Shown: positions 8,474-17,261, counted from the first letter of the stretch. The stretch: DNA of 49,593 bases from Bacteroidales bacterium GP1 (GCA_001701105.1 DAAI01000058.1:36738-86330), one strand, 5' to 3'. Notes: a model not told the origin generated them from the letters alone. Numbers and translations: made by a program.

Positions 8474-9448
8474 ATGAGAATAAGCCGGAATCAATATTAT
8501 CGCTATAATCCGGAGACGGATAATTTTGAGCGCGTGTTTCCTACGTTAGGCCGTAGCATGGCCATTGCGGGGAGATATATAGGATTGTCATTGCTATTCG
8601 GCATCGCGTTATTTATCATCGCATGGTATAGTTTTGATTCTCCCGGTGAAAAGGAACTCCGGGAGCAGAATGCCATATTAAAGCAGCAATATGAATTGCT
8701 TAACCGCAGAATCGACAATTCCTTAAAAGTGACGGAAGCACTTCAGAACCGCGATGATAATTTTTACAGGGTGCTTATGCAGATGGAGCCGGTGGGGGAG
8801 ACTCAGCGAAATGCCGGACTCAACAGCGAGAAGCGCTACCGTGATCTCCCCAGAATGTCGGATGGAGGATTGGTGAAATTCCTTACGCAGCGCGTTGACC
8901 TTCTGGAGCGACAGCTATATATCCAATCATTGAGTTTTGACCAGATAAAAGAAATGGCGGGCGAACATGCAGGCAGAATAGGGCAGATTCCCGCTGTATT
9001 TCCCATTTCAGAAGGGAATAAATATGTAACCGGAGGTTATGGAATGCGTCGTGATCCTGTGAGCAAGCGCAGCGAGTTTCATCCAGGCCTTGATTTTGGT
9101 ATTCCGGAAGGGACACCGGTCTATGCCACTGCCAATGGAAAAGTGATGGTTGCCACATCCGGCCGTCAGGAAGGTAATATGATAGAGGTTGAACATCCGG
9201 GTGGGTATTCCACTTATTATTCCCATCTGTCTCAGCTTAAGGTAAAAGAGGGCACGATTGTAAAAAGGGGCGACATAATAGGATTATCAGGATCTTCGGG
9301 ACGATCCACAGGCCCACATCTGCATTACGAAGTAAGACTGAATGGAAAGACGCAAGATCCCTCTGATTTTGTTTTTATGGACCTTTCTCCGGAAGCATAC
9401 GCCGATTTTGTGAAATATACCAAAAATGCAGCGGATGTAATGGATTGA
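8474..9448 (+). CDS. M23 family peptidoglycan endopeptidase, membrane-anchored
   Basis: The gene encodes a cell-wall peptidase of the lysostaphin/M23 (LytM) family. The ATG at 8474 gives 324 residues. There is a short cytoplasmic start (MRISRNQYYRYNPET), one membrane segment (YIGLSLLFGIALFIIAWY), a coiled-coil-like stretch (KELREQNAILKQQYELLNRRID), and a C-terminal M23 domain with zinc motifs FHPGLDFG (HxxxD) and HLHYEV (HxH). Both motifs are intact, so the enzyme is probably active and acts in the periplasm. The frame extends to a TTG at 8441, but the promoter position argues against that start. A MerR-type gene follows after 18 bases. Confidence 0.9.
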   Translation: MRISRNQYYRYNPETDNFERVFPTLGRSMAIAGRYIGLSLLFGIALFIIAWYSFDSPGEKELREQNAILKQQYELLNRRIDNSLKVTEALQNRDDNFYRVLMQMEPVGETQRNAGLNSEKRYRDLPRMSDGGLVKFLTQRVDLLERQLYIQSLSFDQIKEMAGEHAGRIGQIPAVFPISEGNKYVTGGYGMRRDPVSKRSEFHPGLDFGIPEGTPVYATANGKVMVATSGRQEGNMIEVEHPGGYSTYYSHLSQLKVKEGTIVKRGDIIGLSGSSGRSTGPHLHYEVRLNGKTQDPSDFVFMDLSPEAYADFVKYTKNAADVMD

Positions 9449-9466
9449 TAAAACTATAAACATTTT

Positions 9467-9808
9467 ATGGACGAAGAAAAAATATCCAAGAAGTATTATA
9501 AAATAAGGGATGTAGCGCAGCTTATTGACGTTGTACCTTCTACAATACGCTATTGGGAAACGGAATTTCCGGAATGTCGACCCCGCAGGAGTGCCACTAA
9601 TCAGCGTTATTATACGCCGGAGAATATTGAATGCCTTAAAATAATAAAATATCTCCTTAAAATAAAAGGCCTGAGGATAGATGCTGCCAAAGAGCAGTTG
9701 AGAGTCAACCGTGCTAATATCTCAAAGCGTGTGGAGGTAATAGAACTGCTTACCAAGACGCGCACCGAATTGAACGAACTCTTATCAGCCTTAAAAAAAC
9801 GCCGCTAA
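9467..9808 (+). CDS. MerR family transcriptional regulator
   Basis: A 113-residue DNA-binding protein with a winged-helix MerR head at residues about 8-77 (YKIRDVAQLIDVVPSTIRYWE, then RRSATNQRYYTPENIECL). The last 35 residues form one helix, suited to dimerisation; there is no cysteine pair for metal sensing and no ligand domain. It follows the M23 peptidase gene by 18 bases and is probably cotranscribed with it. Its stop lies only 7 bases from the stop of the convergent phosphoethanolamine transferase gene. The target is unknown. Confidence 0.88.
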   Translation: MDEEKISKKYYKIRDVAQLIDVVPSTIRYWETEFPECRPRRSATNQRYYTPENIECLKIIKYLLKIKGLRIDAAKEQLRVNRANISKRVEVIELLTKTRTELNELLSALKKRR

Positions 9809-9815
9809 TAACTTC

Positions 9816-11348
9816 TTACTCGTCTTTCTGTCTGAAAATATCAAAATCCGGATTATAGATCGGTGATTTTATATCAAGGAAGTCCAATACACTATGAAAC
9901 ACATGGAACTGACTCGCATGTAACTTCGGGTCAATCTTCATGTCTTTTTCAGAAGTCCATACTATAAATGGTATTTCTGTCTGAACTTTCGGAGCCATCG
10001 ACATTGGGACACCATGCATATACAGATTCCCTTCGCCCAATGACTCTCCATGATCGGAAACGAATATCATGCATCTCCTCCATTCCGGAACATCTTTCAA
10101 CTCCTCGATGATGCTGTGCAGCAGCCAATCGGTATAAAGAATAGTATTATCGTATGAATTTATTAATTCATCGTGATTAGCCTTCGACATTTCCACGGTG
10201 GTACATACCGGCTTGAAAGTCTCGAAGCGGGGAGGGTATTTAGTGTTATAGGTAGGCCCGTGGCTCGTGCTTGTGTGCAGAATTATCAGCATCTTATCCT
10301 TAGAGCAATTGCGGATTTCATCTGCCAATCCTTCAATCAGAATACCATCGTACTTTCCATCAGCTTCCGGATATATCTTTTGCAGATCATCGGCGGTAAG
10401 ATACTTGTCAATATGTACCGGAGGTTCGCCCCAATTGGAGGTTCGCCATGTGACATCCACTCCATTTCTAAACAGATAGTTGGGTAGAATTTCATATAGT
10501 TTGCCGGTACCCTTATAATCCAAAATGGCCTTCACGCCTCCCATTGTATAAGTGGCCGCCGATTCGGCTATCAATGCAGTGACCGAATCGTTCTGCAACA
10601 ATGGGTTAGTGTTGCGGTTATAGCCATAAAGAGAGAAATTGTTTCTGCGGGCAGATTCTCCGATTACAAGGATGCAGACGCTTTTTCTATCGGATGCTAT
10701 CGTGGCGTCCGGTAGTTTTATTTCCTGCTGATTTTTATGACGCTCGCCATTCCAATACCGGATTGAATTTACTACATACGACCATGGCATTAATAAGGCT
10801 CCTAAAGTGGTGGAATTTTTGTCGATCCAGGGCCAATTAGGCATATTGGCAAAAGCTATGACAATGCATAGGGCAAGAGAGATTCCTGTATTTGTGAAAA
10901 ATTTTTTCCATTTGCCATAATCGATTCTCTGAATAAATATATAAACGCACGGAAGCACCCCAAAGCACAGAAAATAAATAATCAGCGCCCCGGAAAAGAA
11001 GCCTGAGGCTTCGGAATATCGCGTATTGAACACATTGCCCATCATCTTGCTCGTAATCAATGCATCGTAGGTATTGATGAAATAAAGCGTTATTGAATTG
11101 GCAATGAACAAGAAAGCAAGGATTATTTTCCCGGCGATTCTCCCAAGGAATAAAAGAAGATAATAGAAGAAGAAATTTAAGGCCAGCATCAGAATCAACA
11201 GGCTTGCGATGATAAAGAATGTGTTGGCTCCTCCTTCTACATTTTCGTTTACAAAACGAAAGAAGGGGATATGATAAGCCAAGAGGGTAAAGATGCTGAG
11301 AAGGCAACAGAATATATATAGCTTTAAAGGCTTCCGGAATAAATTCAT
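9816..11348 (-). CDS. Phosphoethanolamine transferase (EptA/YhjW-like, sulfatase fold)
   Basis: A 510-residue inner-membrane enzyme of the alkaline-phosphatase/sulfatase fold that most likely moves phosphoethanolamine onto a lipid A or glycan acceptor. About five membrane segments fill the first 170 residues. The soluble domain starts at CILVIGESARRNNFSLYGY, where the Glu of GESARR matches the EptA metal ligand. A Thr-rich stretch (AATYTMGG) supplies the candidate nucleophile, and the FVSDHGESLGEG segment carries the Asp/His metal ligands. It overlaps the upstream PHP-domain gene by 4 bases (ATGA), so the two are translationally coupled. The acceptor cannot be told from sequence. Confidence 0.85.
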   Translation of the reverse strand: MNLFRKPLKLYIFCCLLSIFTLLAYHIPFFRFVNENVEGGANTFFIIASLLILMLALNFFFYYLLLFLGRIAGKIILAFLFIANSITLYFINTYDALITSKMMGNVFNTRYSEASGFFSGALIIYFLCFGVLPCVYIFIQRIDYGKWKKFFTNTGISLALCIVIAFANMPNWPWIDKNSTTLGALLMPWSYVVNSIRYWNGERHKNQQEIKLPDATIASDRKSVCILVIGESARRNNFSLYGYNRNTNPLLQNDSVTALIAESAATYTMGGVKAILDYKGTGKLYEILPNYLFRNGVDVTWRTSNWGEPPVHIDKYLTADDLQKIYPEADGKYDGILIEGLADEIRNCSKDKMLIILHTSTSHGPTYNTKYPPRFETFKPVCTTVEMSKANHDELINSYDNTILYTDWLLHSIIEELKDVPEWRRCMIFVSDHGESLGEGNLYMHGVPMSMAPKVQTEIPFIVWTSEKDMKIDPKLHASQFHVFHSVLDFLDIKSPIYNPDFDIFRQKDE

Positions 11349-12598
11349 GCTGTTATAACTTTATAAATCAGAAATAGATCGCCGGCACAAAGGAGCCAGA
11401 GCAATATCAGATAGAGTATTGTGAGAGGATAGTTAATCTTATGAGTCGGAATCCGGTAAGGGGAGGAAGATATTGAGGAGTCATAACGGGCGAAAGGATT
11501 GGTATAGATTACTTCTCCTGTGGGGAAATATGCCGTGATGCGGGCGTATGGATCATGCGGAGTCATTGTGTAGTCGGCATATGTAGTATCGGATGCGAGT
11601 GCAAGCGTCGTATGGTCTTGTCCGGTGAATTTAATGCTGTCGGCCTCGGCTGATAAAGAAATGAAAATTTTGCCGATTGAATCAATACCTATGGATTTAA
11701 TCATGGGCACTTTTCTATTTTTTTCATATTTCACAGCCCAATCACCGTTGCCATAATCGGGGGTGCGCATAGAATAATACGCTCCGCCGAGCAATACATC
11801 TTGGAGATCACTGTAGGTGGCTGATGGAGTGCATAGGAAATTGCTCCTAATGGCAATCCGCTTTGACCGGTCGGGATAATGGAGGTCGTCATTTGCAAGT
11901 CCAAAACTATAATGCCCGCTACTTAACGACCAGTCCCAATATTCATTTTCAGTTGATTTGCCACTGTCTAATTCCATAATTCTGAATCCTTCGAGTGTGT
12001 TTAATTGGTCTTTGGAAAAACCGATTGTACGCAGCGGATGATTCAGCTGAATGAAATCAGAGCCTTTAGAGAGTCGGTCGATCTGAAATTGCTTCTGGAA
12101 AGTAAATAAGGGGAGAAGATTATCGAATAAATCCACATCATCGGAACCAAATACGAGTTTATGATATTTGAAGATATTATAACCATGCTCATAGACGTTC
12201 ACCTGCAATGCCGTGTCATAAGGATGTCGTGTCAATTCATTGTGGTTTGAAAAGGTAACGATATCATAGCCCAGCTTCCTGTAAGCCTCATCCGTCTCAT
12301 CAGGCCAATACTTACATTCGTTGAAAATACCTTTTACACGCGTATGGGTATGAAAATTTGCTCTTTTCCAATTCAGAGTTGTGTCAACATTGGCATAAGG
12401 ATTAAAGATGTCGGGTCCGCTGAATGGTTTTCCCTCCTCATATTTATAGATTGGACTGACCGAAGTGACAATTATGGCTAAAAGAGCGATAAGCCCGAGC
12501 AATGTTAAAGTCTTCCATATCACCTTTCCGGCTTTCTTCAATATTCCATTATAATTCATGTCGATATTGTTTGATGGGGAAAAATAGGCTATTCCCAT
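11345..12598 (-). CDS. Membrane-anchored PHP-type (CehA/McbA-like) metallohydrolase
   Basis: A 417-residue protein with a membrane segment near each end (KTLTLLGLIALLAIIVTSV after the start, and LTILYLILLWLLCAGDLFLI at the C-terminus). Between them is a PHP-like domain. The metal motifs visible are HTHT near the start of the domain (FHTHTRV), FSNHNE where TDHN is usual, LNHPLR, and ANDDLH near the end. The Glu expected after the second motif is not obvious (GSDD is there instead), so the metal site may be altered. It overlaps the phosphoethanolamine transferase gene by 4 bases. The true start could be 12598 or the ATG at 12559 (MNYNGILKKAG), which leaves a longer leader after the predicted promoter. 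A phosphoesterase role in envelope lipid modification is an inference. Confidence 0.7.
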   Translation of the reverse strand: MGIAYFSPSNNIDMNYNGILKKAGKVIWKTLTLLGLIALLAIIVTSVSPIYKYEEGKPFSGPDIFNPYANVDTTLNWKRANFHTHTRVKGIFNECKYWPDETDEAYRKLGYDIVTFSNHNELTRHPYDTALQVNVYEHGYNIFKYHKLVFGSDDVDLFDNLLPLFTFQKQFQIDRLSKGSDFIQLNHPLRTIGFSKDQLNTLEGFRIMELDSGKSTENEYWDWSLSSGHYSFGLANDDLHYPDRSKRIAIRSNFLCTPSATYSDLQDVLLGGAYYSMRTPDYGNGDWAVKYEKNRKVPMIKSIGIDSIGKIFISLSAEADSIKFTGQDHTTLALASDTTYADYTMTPHDPYARITAYFPTGEVIYTNPFARYDSSISSSPYRIPTHKINYPLTILYLILLWLLCAGDLFLIYKVITA

Positions 12599-12817
12599 AG
12601 AAACGTTGATTTTACAAAATTAACCAAAACTTGACTTCTACACAAATTATTTTCAGGAATACTCCCGATCGGCCGAAGGGTAATGGCCCGAAAAACACTA
12701 TTACATCAAATCTGCTTACAAAGGCACATGATACATTTGTTTTATATTCAACCAGACTTTCTAAATATATCAAACGAGGTAACCACAGCCGCATCCGGCA
12801 TAAGAATCAAACAACAT
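12564..12817. repeat. Imperfect inverted repeat flanking the PHP-operon promoter
   Basis: ATATTGTTTGAT at 12564-12575 is matched as reverse complement by ATCAAACAACAT at 12806-12817 (11 of 12 bases, with 9 in a row). The pair brackets the promoter at 12615-12646. The left copy sits 4 bases upstream of the ATG at 12559 and the right copy 18 bases upstream of the recombinase ATG at 12836. In AT-rich DNA such a pair may be chance. Confidence 0.3.
12615..12646 (-). promoter_or_regulatory. Promoter of the PHP / phosphoethanolamine transferase operon
   Basis: On the minus strand, TTTG (plus-strand 12643-12646) is followed after 20 bases by TAATTTTG (plus-strand 12615-12622), a full match to the Bacteroides -33/-7 consensus. 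Transcription would begin near 12611. The leader is about 12 bases to the ATG at 12598, or about 50 bases to the ATG at 12559. The rest of 12599-12835 holds only AT-rich sequence and the repeat arms. Confidence 0.75.
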
Positions 12818-12835
12818 AACAACTTCAATAAAAAT

Positions 12836-14041
12836 ATGACACAAATAAGATTACGATTCAAGTCGCTCCATTATGGCAATCAGGAGGGTGCACTCTTCTA
12901 TCAGATTAGTCATAATGGCCTGTACCGCCTCTATCCGACCACACATAAGATATATGAATGGGAATGGGATAAGGATAAAGAGGAGATATGTCTTATCCGG
13001 ACGGGCAGGAGACACTTTCTTGAGAAAATGTGCGAAAGAATCTATTGTGATTTTGAACGCATAAATGCTATCATCAAGTCGCTGCGCCGCCAAAGCGATC
13101 AATTCAGCGTGGTGGATATCATAAATAAATTTAAAGAGCAGACAGCCCGGCTTTCGCTATTTAATTTTATGGATTATCTGATAGGCAAAAAGATTGCGGC
13201 CGGGAAGATTCGTACAGGAGAGACCTATCGGTGTGCGTTGAATTGTTTTAAGCGATTCAGAAATAATGTGGATGTTATGTTCGATGAGATAGATAAAGAA
13301 ATGATGGAAGACTATGAAAACTATCTCAAGGAGCAGGGATTGATTCCCAATTCCAGTTCCTTTCACATGAGGATTCTGCGTGCGGCATACCATCGTGCTT
13401 GTGATGAAGGATTGGTATATGCGATAGGGAATCCTTTCTCGCGGGTATACACAGGTGTTGACAAGACACCGAAAAGGGCTGTCGATATCAATACCATAAT
13501 AAGAATAAAAAATGTCGACCTCTCGGGCGATAAATGGGCGGAATATGCACGAGATATGTTCATGTTATCCTTTTATCTCCGGGGAATTAGCTTTATTGAC
13601 ATAGCCTTTCTTAAGAAAACCGACCTTAAAAACGGCCGAATCAAATATCGTCGCCGGAAGACCGGACAGCATATTGAGATAAAATGGACTAAAGAGATGG
13701 AATCCATACTTAAGAAATATCCGGAAAACATGACAGAATATCTATTTCCCATCATCACATCGCCTATGGCCGACGAAAGGAATCAGTATCGAAGTCGTCA
13801 GCATAAAGTAAACAGCAATCTAAAGACAGTAGGGCAGAAAATAGGACTCGATATCCCGCTCACCACTTATGTGGCACGTCATAGCTGGGCTTCAATAGCA
13901 TTGGCGAAAGGTGTATCCATTAGCGTGATAAGCGAAGGGTTAGGACACGAGAATGAAAAAACCACAAGAATCTACTTATCTTCCCTCAACAACTCTGCCG
14001 TAGATAAAGCAAACGACTTGATATTATCTTCGCTTGAATAA
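12836..14041 (+). CDS. Tyrosine site-specific recombinase (Bacteroides integrase/invertase type)
   Basis: A 401-residue tyrosine recombinase of the kind common in Bacteroidetes. The ATG at 12836 starts an arm-type DNA-binding region (MTQIRLRFKSLHYGN). A SAM-like core-binding domain follows at about residues 95-195, then the catalytic domain. Active-site positions are visible: Arg in SFYLRGISFIDIAFLK, Lys in YRRRKTG, the YVARHSWAS box with Arg/His, GLGHENEKTTRIYL with the later His, and Tyr of RIYL as nucleophile. No excisionase, relaxase or phage gene lies nearby, so it is not part of an intact element here. A role as a local DNA invertase is possible because it sits beside the divergent PHP-operon promoter. 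The frame is open upstream to 12683, but those residues look non-coding. Confidence 0.9.
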   Translation: MTQIRLRFKSLHYGNQEGALFYQISHNGLYRLYPTTHKIYEWEWDKDKEEICLIRTGRRHFLEKMCERIYCDFERINAIIKSLRRQSDQFSVVDIINKFKEQTARLSLFNFMDYLIGKKIAAGKIRTGETYRCALNCFKRFRNNVDVMFDEIDKEMMEDYENYLKEQGLIPNSSSFHMRILRAAYHRACDEGLVYAIGNPFSRVYTGVDKTPKRAVDINTIIRIKNVDLSGDKWAEYARDMFMLSFYLRGISFIDIAFLKKTDLKNGRIKYRRRKTGQHIEIKWTKEMESILKKYPENMTEYLFPIITSPMADERNQYRSRQHKVNSNLKTVGQKIGLDIPLTTYVARHSWASIALAKGVSISVISEGLGHENEKTTRIYLSSLNNSAVDKANDLILSSLE

Positions 14042-14240
14042 CGTCGGAGTCGAAAACAGAAATCCGGTGAGCCGGATGAAATACCGCCTCGAGCTATACG
14101 GGCATATATTTGGCGATGTCGGTCACCGCTCGGCCACTCTTGCGGAGATGTCGATTACCTCAATTCCGCGCTTTTGAAGGGAAAGTGAGAGCGCGCGGTC
14201 GATTAATCCTTCACTGCCGGTATGACAGGAAAGTTATAGA
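14042..14240. other. GC-richer patch after the recombinase, possible gene remnant
   Basis: This stretch is clearly richer in G and C than the AT-rich sequence after it and holds no gene with a credible start. On the plus strand a frame reads through PVSRMKYRLELYGHIFG and GDVGHRSATLAEMSI, then stops after IPRF. On the minus strand a frame reads GSEGLIDRALSLSLQKRG, then VIDISARVAER and stops. Either could be a fragment of a decayed gene, but I cannot name a parent. Confidence 0.4.
14062..14077. terminator. Hairpin just after the recombinase gene
   Basis: ATCCGG, a TGAG loop and CCGGAT form a perfect 6-base stem 21 bases after the recombinase stop. No T-run follows, so intrinsic termination is uncertain. 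Confidence 0.35.
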
Positions 14241-14256
14241 TTATTATAATAAAATA

Positions 14257-14306
14257 ATGATGCGGATTTACTTAAATGTCGATCCGCATCATAAACTCGT
14301 GTTTAT
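14257..14306. terminator. Terminator hairpins between the recombinase and MFS genes
   Basis: An 11-base perfect inverted repeat (ATGATGCGGAT at 14257-14267, ATCCGCATCAT at 14282-14292, 14-base loop) is followed on the minus strand by a T-rich tract, fitting a terminator for the MFS gene that ends at 14337. A second hairpin (ATAAAC, TCGT, GTTTAT, 14291-14306) is followed on the plus strand by TTTTATATTT and would stop rightward transcripts. The two share bases and so alternate. Confidence 0.7.
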
Positions 14307-14336
14307 TTTTATATTTCTTAGCTTATCATATGAATT

Positions 14337-15614
14337 TTATTTGTAGAGGGCGGGATTGACTTCCACAGAATAAGTCTTGCGTTTCCATAGCATGAAGCCT
14401 ATGAGCAGAATCATAATCGAGCCATTGAGGATGTAGGAGAAGTTAGTATCATGCTGTGCATTGAACAAACGTCCGAAGGCATCCACAATCACTGGGGTAA
14501 GCGATATGCCTATATAGTTTGCGGTCAATACATAGCTGAAATATTTACTCGACTCTTTAGCAGTTGGTGCGAGATATGTAGCTTTATCATAAATAATGGG
14601 TTGCATCGTGCCGTAAGCAAATCCCATAATTCCGACCGCAATAAGATATGAAGCATAATGATGGAAGAAGCCTACAATGTAGAGTGTGGCCATCACGACG
14701 CAAGCGCCAATGATCATAACGTCTTTTCCAACATATTTAATAGTCTTTGGCAAGATAAAGCCGGCTATCGTACAAGTCAGGAAGTAGAGCGAAGTTGCGG
14801 TTCCGGTGTTATCAGTACTTAATCCATAATGGTCGAAAGTGAAGGGGAGATAATAGGATACAACCTCGGAAGAATAGGTAGTGACGAAATAGATTATTAT
14901 CACACCCATGAGAAGTTTGAAACTCTGCTTTCCTGAGAATTTTAAAGGCGAGATGGAGGAAGCAGAGGCAGTTGCGCTTTTTCCTTCCTCGGAGCCGGCA
15001 GGCGCGCTCTCGATCTTATATTTGTTGATAAATGCGGATGACAGGAATGGAATCAGACATAGTGGAATGATAGGAATCATATAGACTATGAAAGGCAGAT
15101 GCCAATTTTTCCCGGCTACGAGCCCCACGAAGAGAGTGCCGAGAATGATTGTAAAGTTCGACACACCACTCTTCATACCAAGATACCTTACTCTTGCCTG
15201 GCCGGAGAAATATTGGCCAATCAAACCACCGGCGAGTGGCACAACTATACCGCAACCCACTCCGAGCAATCCGCTTATAAGGATAAGCTCGATCATTGAA
15301 TCAGCGAAAAAGTAAAGAACTCCGGCCAATAGGTAGATCACAAGTCCGATAGTTACGAGCAGCGACTGACTATGCCCTACTGATAATCGTCCCGCTATAA
15401 GCATGAAAGGAATTATAATAAGATTGGGGAGCACTGTGAGCAATTGAATCTCAAATTCTGTCGCTGTGGGGAAGATGCTTTGTAATTTTCCCATGATGGG
15501 GGAGATGGCCAGACCGGGTAAATTCACAGTAAGCGATATGGATAATATCGCTATCAGGGTGATCAAAGGAATCTTCCCGTTGCCGGAATCAACATATTTC
15601 ATACTTAATGGCAT
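14337..15614 (-). CDS. MFS transporter (paralogue of the one at 17317)
   Basis: A 425-residue carrier with about twelve membrane segments and a central cytoplasmic loop near residues 195-225 (rich in Ser, Ala and Glu). The first loop carries PGLAISPIMGKL, then IFPTATEFEIQLL. The same block, with small changes, occurs in the MFS protein at 17317, so the two are paralogues. It is transcribed away from the porin-MFS-hydrolase cluster across a 291-base shared upstream region. The substrate is unknown; the context suggests a compound linked to the adjacent hydrolases. A second in-frame ATG at 15602 (MKYVDSGNG) may be the true start. Confidence 0.88.
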   Translation of the reverse strand: MPLSMKYVDSGNGKIPLITLIAILSISLTVNLPGLAISPIMGKLQSIFPTATEFEIQLLTVLPNLIIIPFMLIAGRLSVGHSQSLLVTIGLVIYLLAGVLYFFADSMIELILISGLLGVGCGIVVPLAGGLIGQYFSGQARVRYLGMKSGVSNFTIILGTLFVGLVAGKNWHLPFIVYMIPIIPLCLIPFLSSAFINKYKIESAPAGSEEGKSATASASSISPLKFSGKQSFKLLMGVIIIYFVTTYSSEVVSYYLPFTFDHYGLSTDNTGTATSLYFLTCTIAGFILPKTIKYVGKDVMIIGACVVMATLYIVGFFHHYASYLIAVGIMGFAYGTMQPIIYDKATYLAPTAKESSKYFSYVLTANYIGISLTPVIVDAFGRLFNAQHDTNFSYILNGSIMILLIGFMLWKRKTYSVEVNPALYK

Positions 15615-15905
15615 TTAGGGCTATTTTCATATTTTTTCTAAAATTCTAACATTTCTTCCACTCTGTTAGTTTAATTTTTTGTGCCTAATCAATAAATTTT
15701 GTGTTTTTTAAAAAATTCATAAACTAAACAATAAACGGACTTGTTAATATTTCAAAAGTTGTAAAAAAACCTTGCATCCTGCAAACGGTTGTAAGATTTT
15801 TGATTAAATCACAGTTCAGATTATCCGGCTCTCCGCCAATTCGCTTAATTGCCTTGAATCCGAAAGTCTGATTGATAAATAACAATTATTATAAATTTAA
15901 TTACT
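15615..15905. promoter_or_regulatory. Divergent control region between the MFS and porin genes
   Basis: A 291-base AT-rich region with no gene. It contains a 6-base inverted repeat (CTAACA at 15646-15651, TGTTAG at 15664-15669) near the MFS start, a possible operator. I found no exact TTTG / TAnnTTTG pair; near matches are AAATTTTG and GATTTTTG. The long leader before the porin gene (ATG at 15906) could hold RNA structure, but I see no known riboswitch pattern. Confidence 0.4.
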
Positions 15906-17261
15906 ATGAAAACATCGTTACGAAAATCAACAGTTGGATTGGTGATCCTGACCTGCGCATTAGCTGCAGAAGCCCAGACCGAAACGGGCACAACCTCTGA
16001 TGAAGGCCATAAGATGGAATTCATCAAAGTGAGCAAAGACACCGTACTCCATTCCATCATTGCAAAAGATGCGCCGGTGGGTCCGAAAGAAGTCGGAGTT
16101 CCGACATTTGCGATCCGTACAAAAGACAATAAGTTTGTCCTTACGATCGGAGGATATGTGAATCCCGTGATTGGAGGTGATTTCGGCAACAATCTATATA
16201 AAGTAGATGGTGCCGGAATTGGTTTTGTAACATCAAAAATTCCCGTTACCGCAGTTCCCGGTCATAAAGGCGACTTCTATATCAATCCTTTCCAAGGAGC
16301 TCTCTCCTTTCAAGCCACGGGCTTTGGAGGTACAGATAATCAGGTAACCGCCTATTTCAAGATCGGAACCGACGGAATGTCACCCGGCTTGAATTTCCTG
16401 AGGGCTTATCTGACATGGCGTGGCTTCACTGCGGGCCAGAAGCTCACCCTCATGCAGGATGTCTATGCGTGCCAACCTCCGACAATCGACCCTCAGGGCC
16501 CGAGCGGATGTATCTCTAATGTAGCTTATGAATTGAGTTACACATCCAAAAGTTATAACGGATTCCGATTTGCCATTGGTGCGGATGTTCCATCCTACTA
16601 TGCTTCAAATGGCGTATATCGTGGCCATGACTTCCCGAAGTACGACAATCAGATGGTATGCAATCCGAATGCAGTTGAGCAGGTGATACCGGATTTCCCG
16701 ATGTGGGTGGAATATATGAAATCGCCCTCAATGCGTGTGCGACTCTCAGGTCTGCTTCGTAACTTCGCATACAAAGATTTAGTAGCTAATAAGACACGAC
16801 ATGACTTAGGCTGGGCAGTGATGCTTTCCGGCAACGTACAGCCAGTGAAGCCCTGGACTCTCTATCTGCAGGCAGTCTACGGTCAAGGTATAGGTAACTA
16901 TCTTCAGGATGTGGCAGGTCTACCGATCTCGTTTATTCCTGATGATAAGAATCCCGGCAAGATGACAGCTACTCCTATGATGGGTCTCAACCTTGGTTCA
17001 TCAGTGAATTTCGGCAAGAACAAAGCATGGCAATGGAATGTGATGGCCTCCGAGGCAAGAGTATGGAATGTGAAAGACTACTGCGTGGCAAATCCTGATA
17101 ACGATTATAGGTTCGGCTTCTATTTCGCTACGAACCTCTTCTACAACATCTCATCATATCTGCAGTGGGGAGTAGAGTATCTGTATGGTCAGCACGGAAC
17201 ATGGGCAGGCCCTGTGGGACATGACAATCGAATCCAGACTCAGCTGATGTTCACATTCTAA
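15906..17261 (+). CDS. DcaP-like outer membrane porin
   Basis: A 451-residue outer-membrane protein. It has a signal peptide (residues 1-20 or so, ending LAAEAQ), a short periplasmic N-terminal stretch, and then a run of beta strands starting with FVLTIGGYVNPVIGGDFGN. This opening strand and the overall pattern resemble the DcaP family of trimeric porins for negatively charged small molecules. The last residue is Phe and the final strand is IQTQLMFTF, as in BAM substrates. It is first in a cluster with an MFS carrier and two phospholipase-B-like hydrolases, so it probably brings their substrate across the outer membrane. Family assignment is by overall pattern. Confidence 0.7.
   Translation: MKTSLRKSTVGLVILTCALAAEAQTETGTTSDEGHKMEFIKVSKDTVLHSIIAKDAPVGPKEVGVPTFAIRTKDNKFVLTIGGYVNPVIGGDFGNNLYKVDGAGIGFVTSKIPVTAVPGHKGDFYINPFQGALSFQATGFGGTDNQVTAYFKIGTDGMSPGLNFLRAYLTWRGFTAGQKLTLMQDVYACQPPTIDPQGPSGCISNVAYELSYTSKSYNGFRFAIGADVPSYYASNGVYRGHDFPKYDNQMVCNPNAVEQVIPDFPMWVEYMKSPSMRVRLSGLLRNFAYKDLVANKTRHDLGWAVMLSGNVQPVKPWTLYLQAVYGQGIGNYLQDVAGLPISFIPDDKNPGKMTATPMMGLNLGSSVNFGKNKAWQWNVMASEARVWNVKDYCVANPDNDYRFGFYFATNLFYNISSYLQWGVEYLYGQHGTWAGPVGHDNRIQTQLMFTF

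Noticed and set aside
12683..12835. N-terminal extension of the recombinase frame
   Set aside because: The residues are unlike the family N-terminus, and the ATG at 12836 gives the expected arm-domain start.
12836..14041. Integrated phage or conjugative element around the recombinase
   Set aside because: No structural, relaxase, transfer or replication genes and no clear direct-repeat attachment sites are visible nearby.
14120..14150. tRNA-like motif (GTGGCCGAGCGG on the minus strand, like a class II tRNA D-arm)
   Set aside because: No acceptor stem, anticodon arm or T-arm can be found around it, so it is probably chance or part of the decayed coding sequence.
14110..14346. 78-codon plus-strand open frame in the region after the recombinase
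   Set aside because: It runs through two hairpins and an AT-rich terminator, and the composition is not gene-like.
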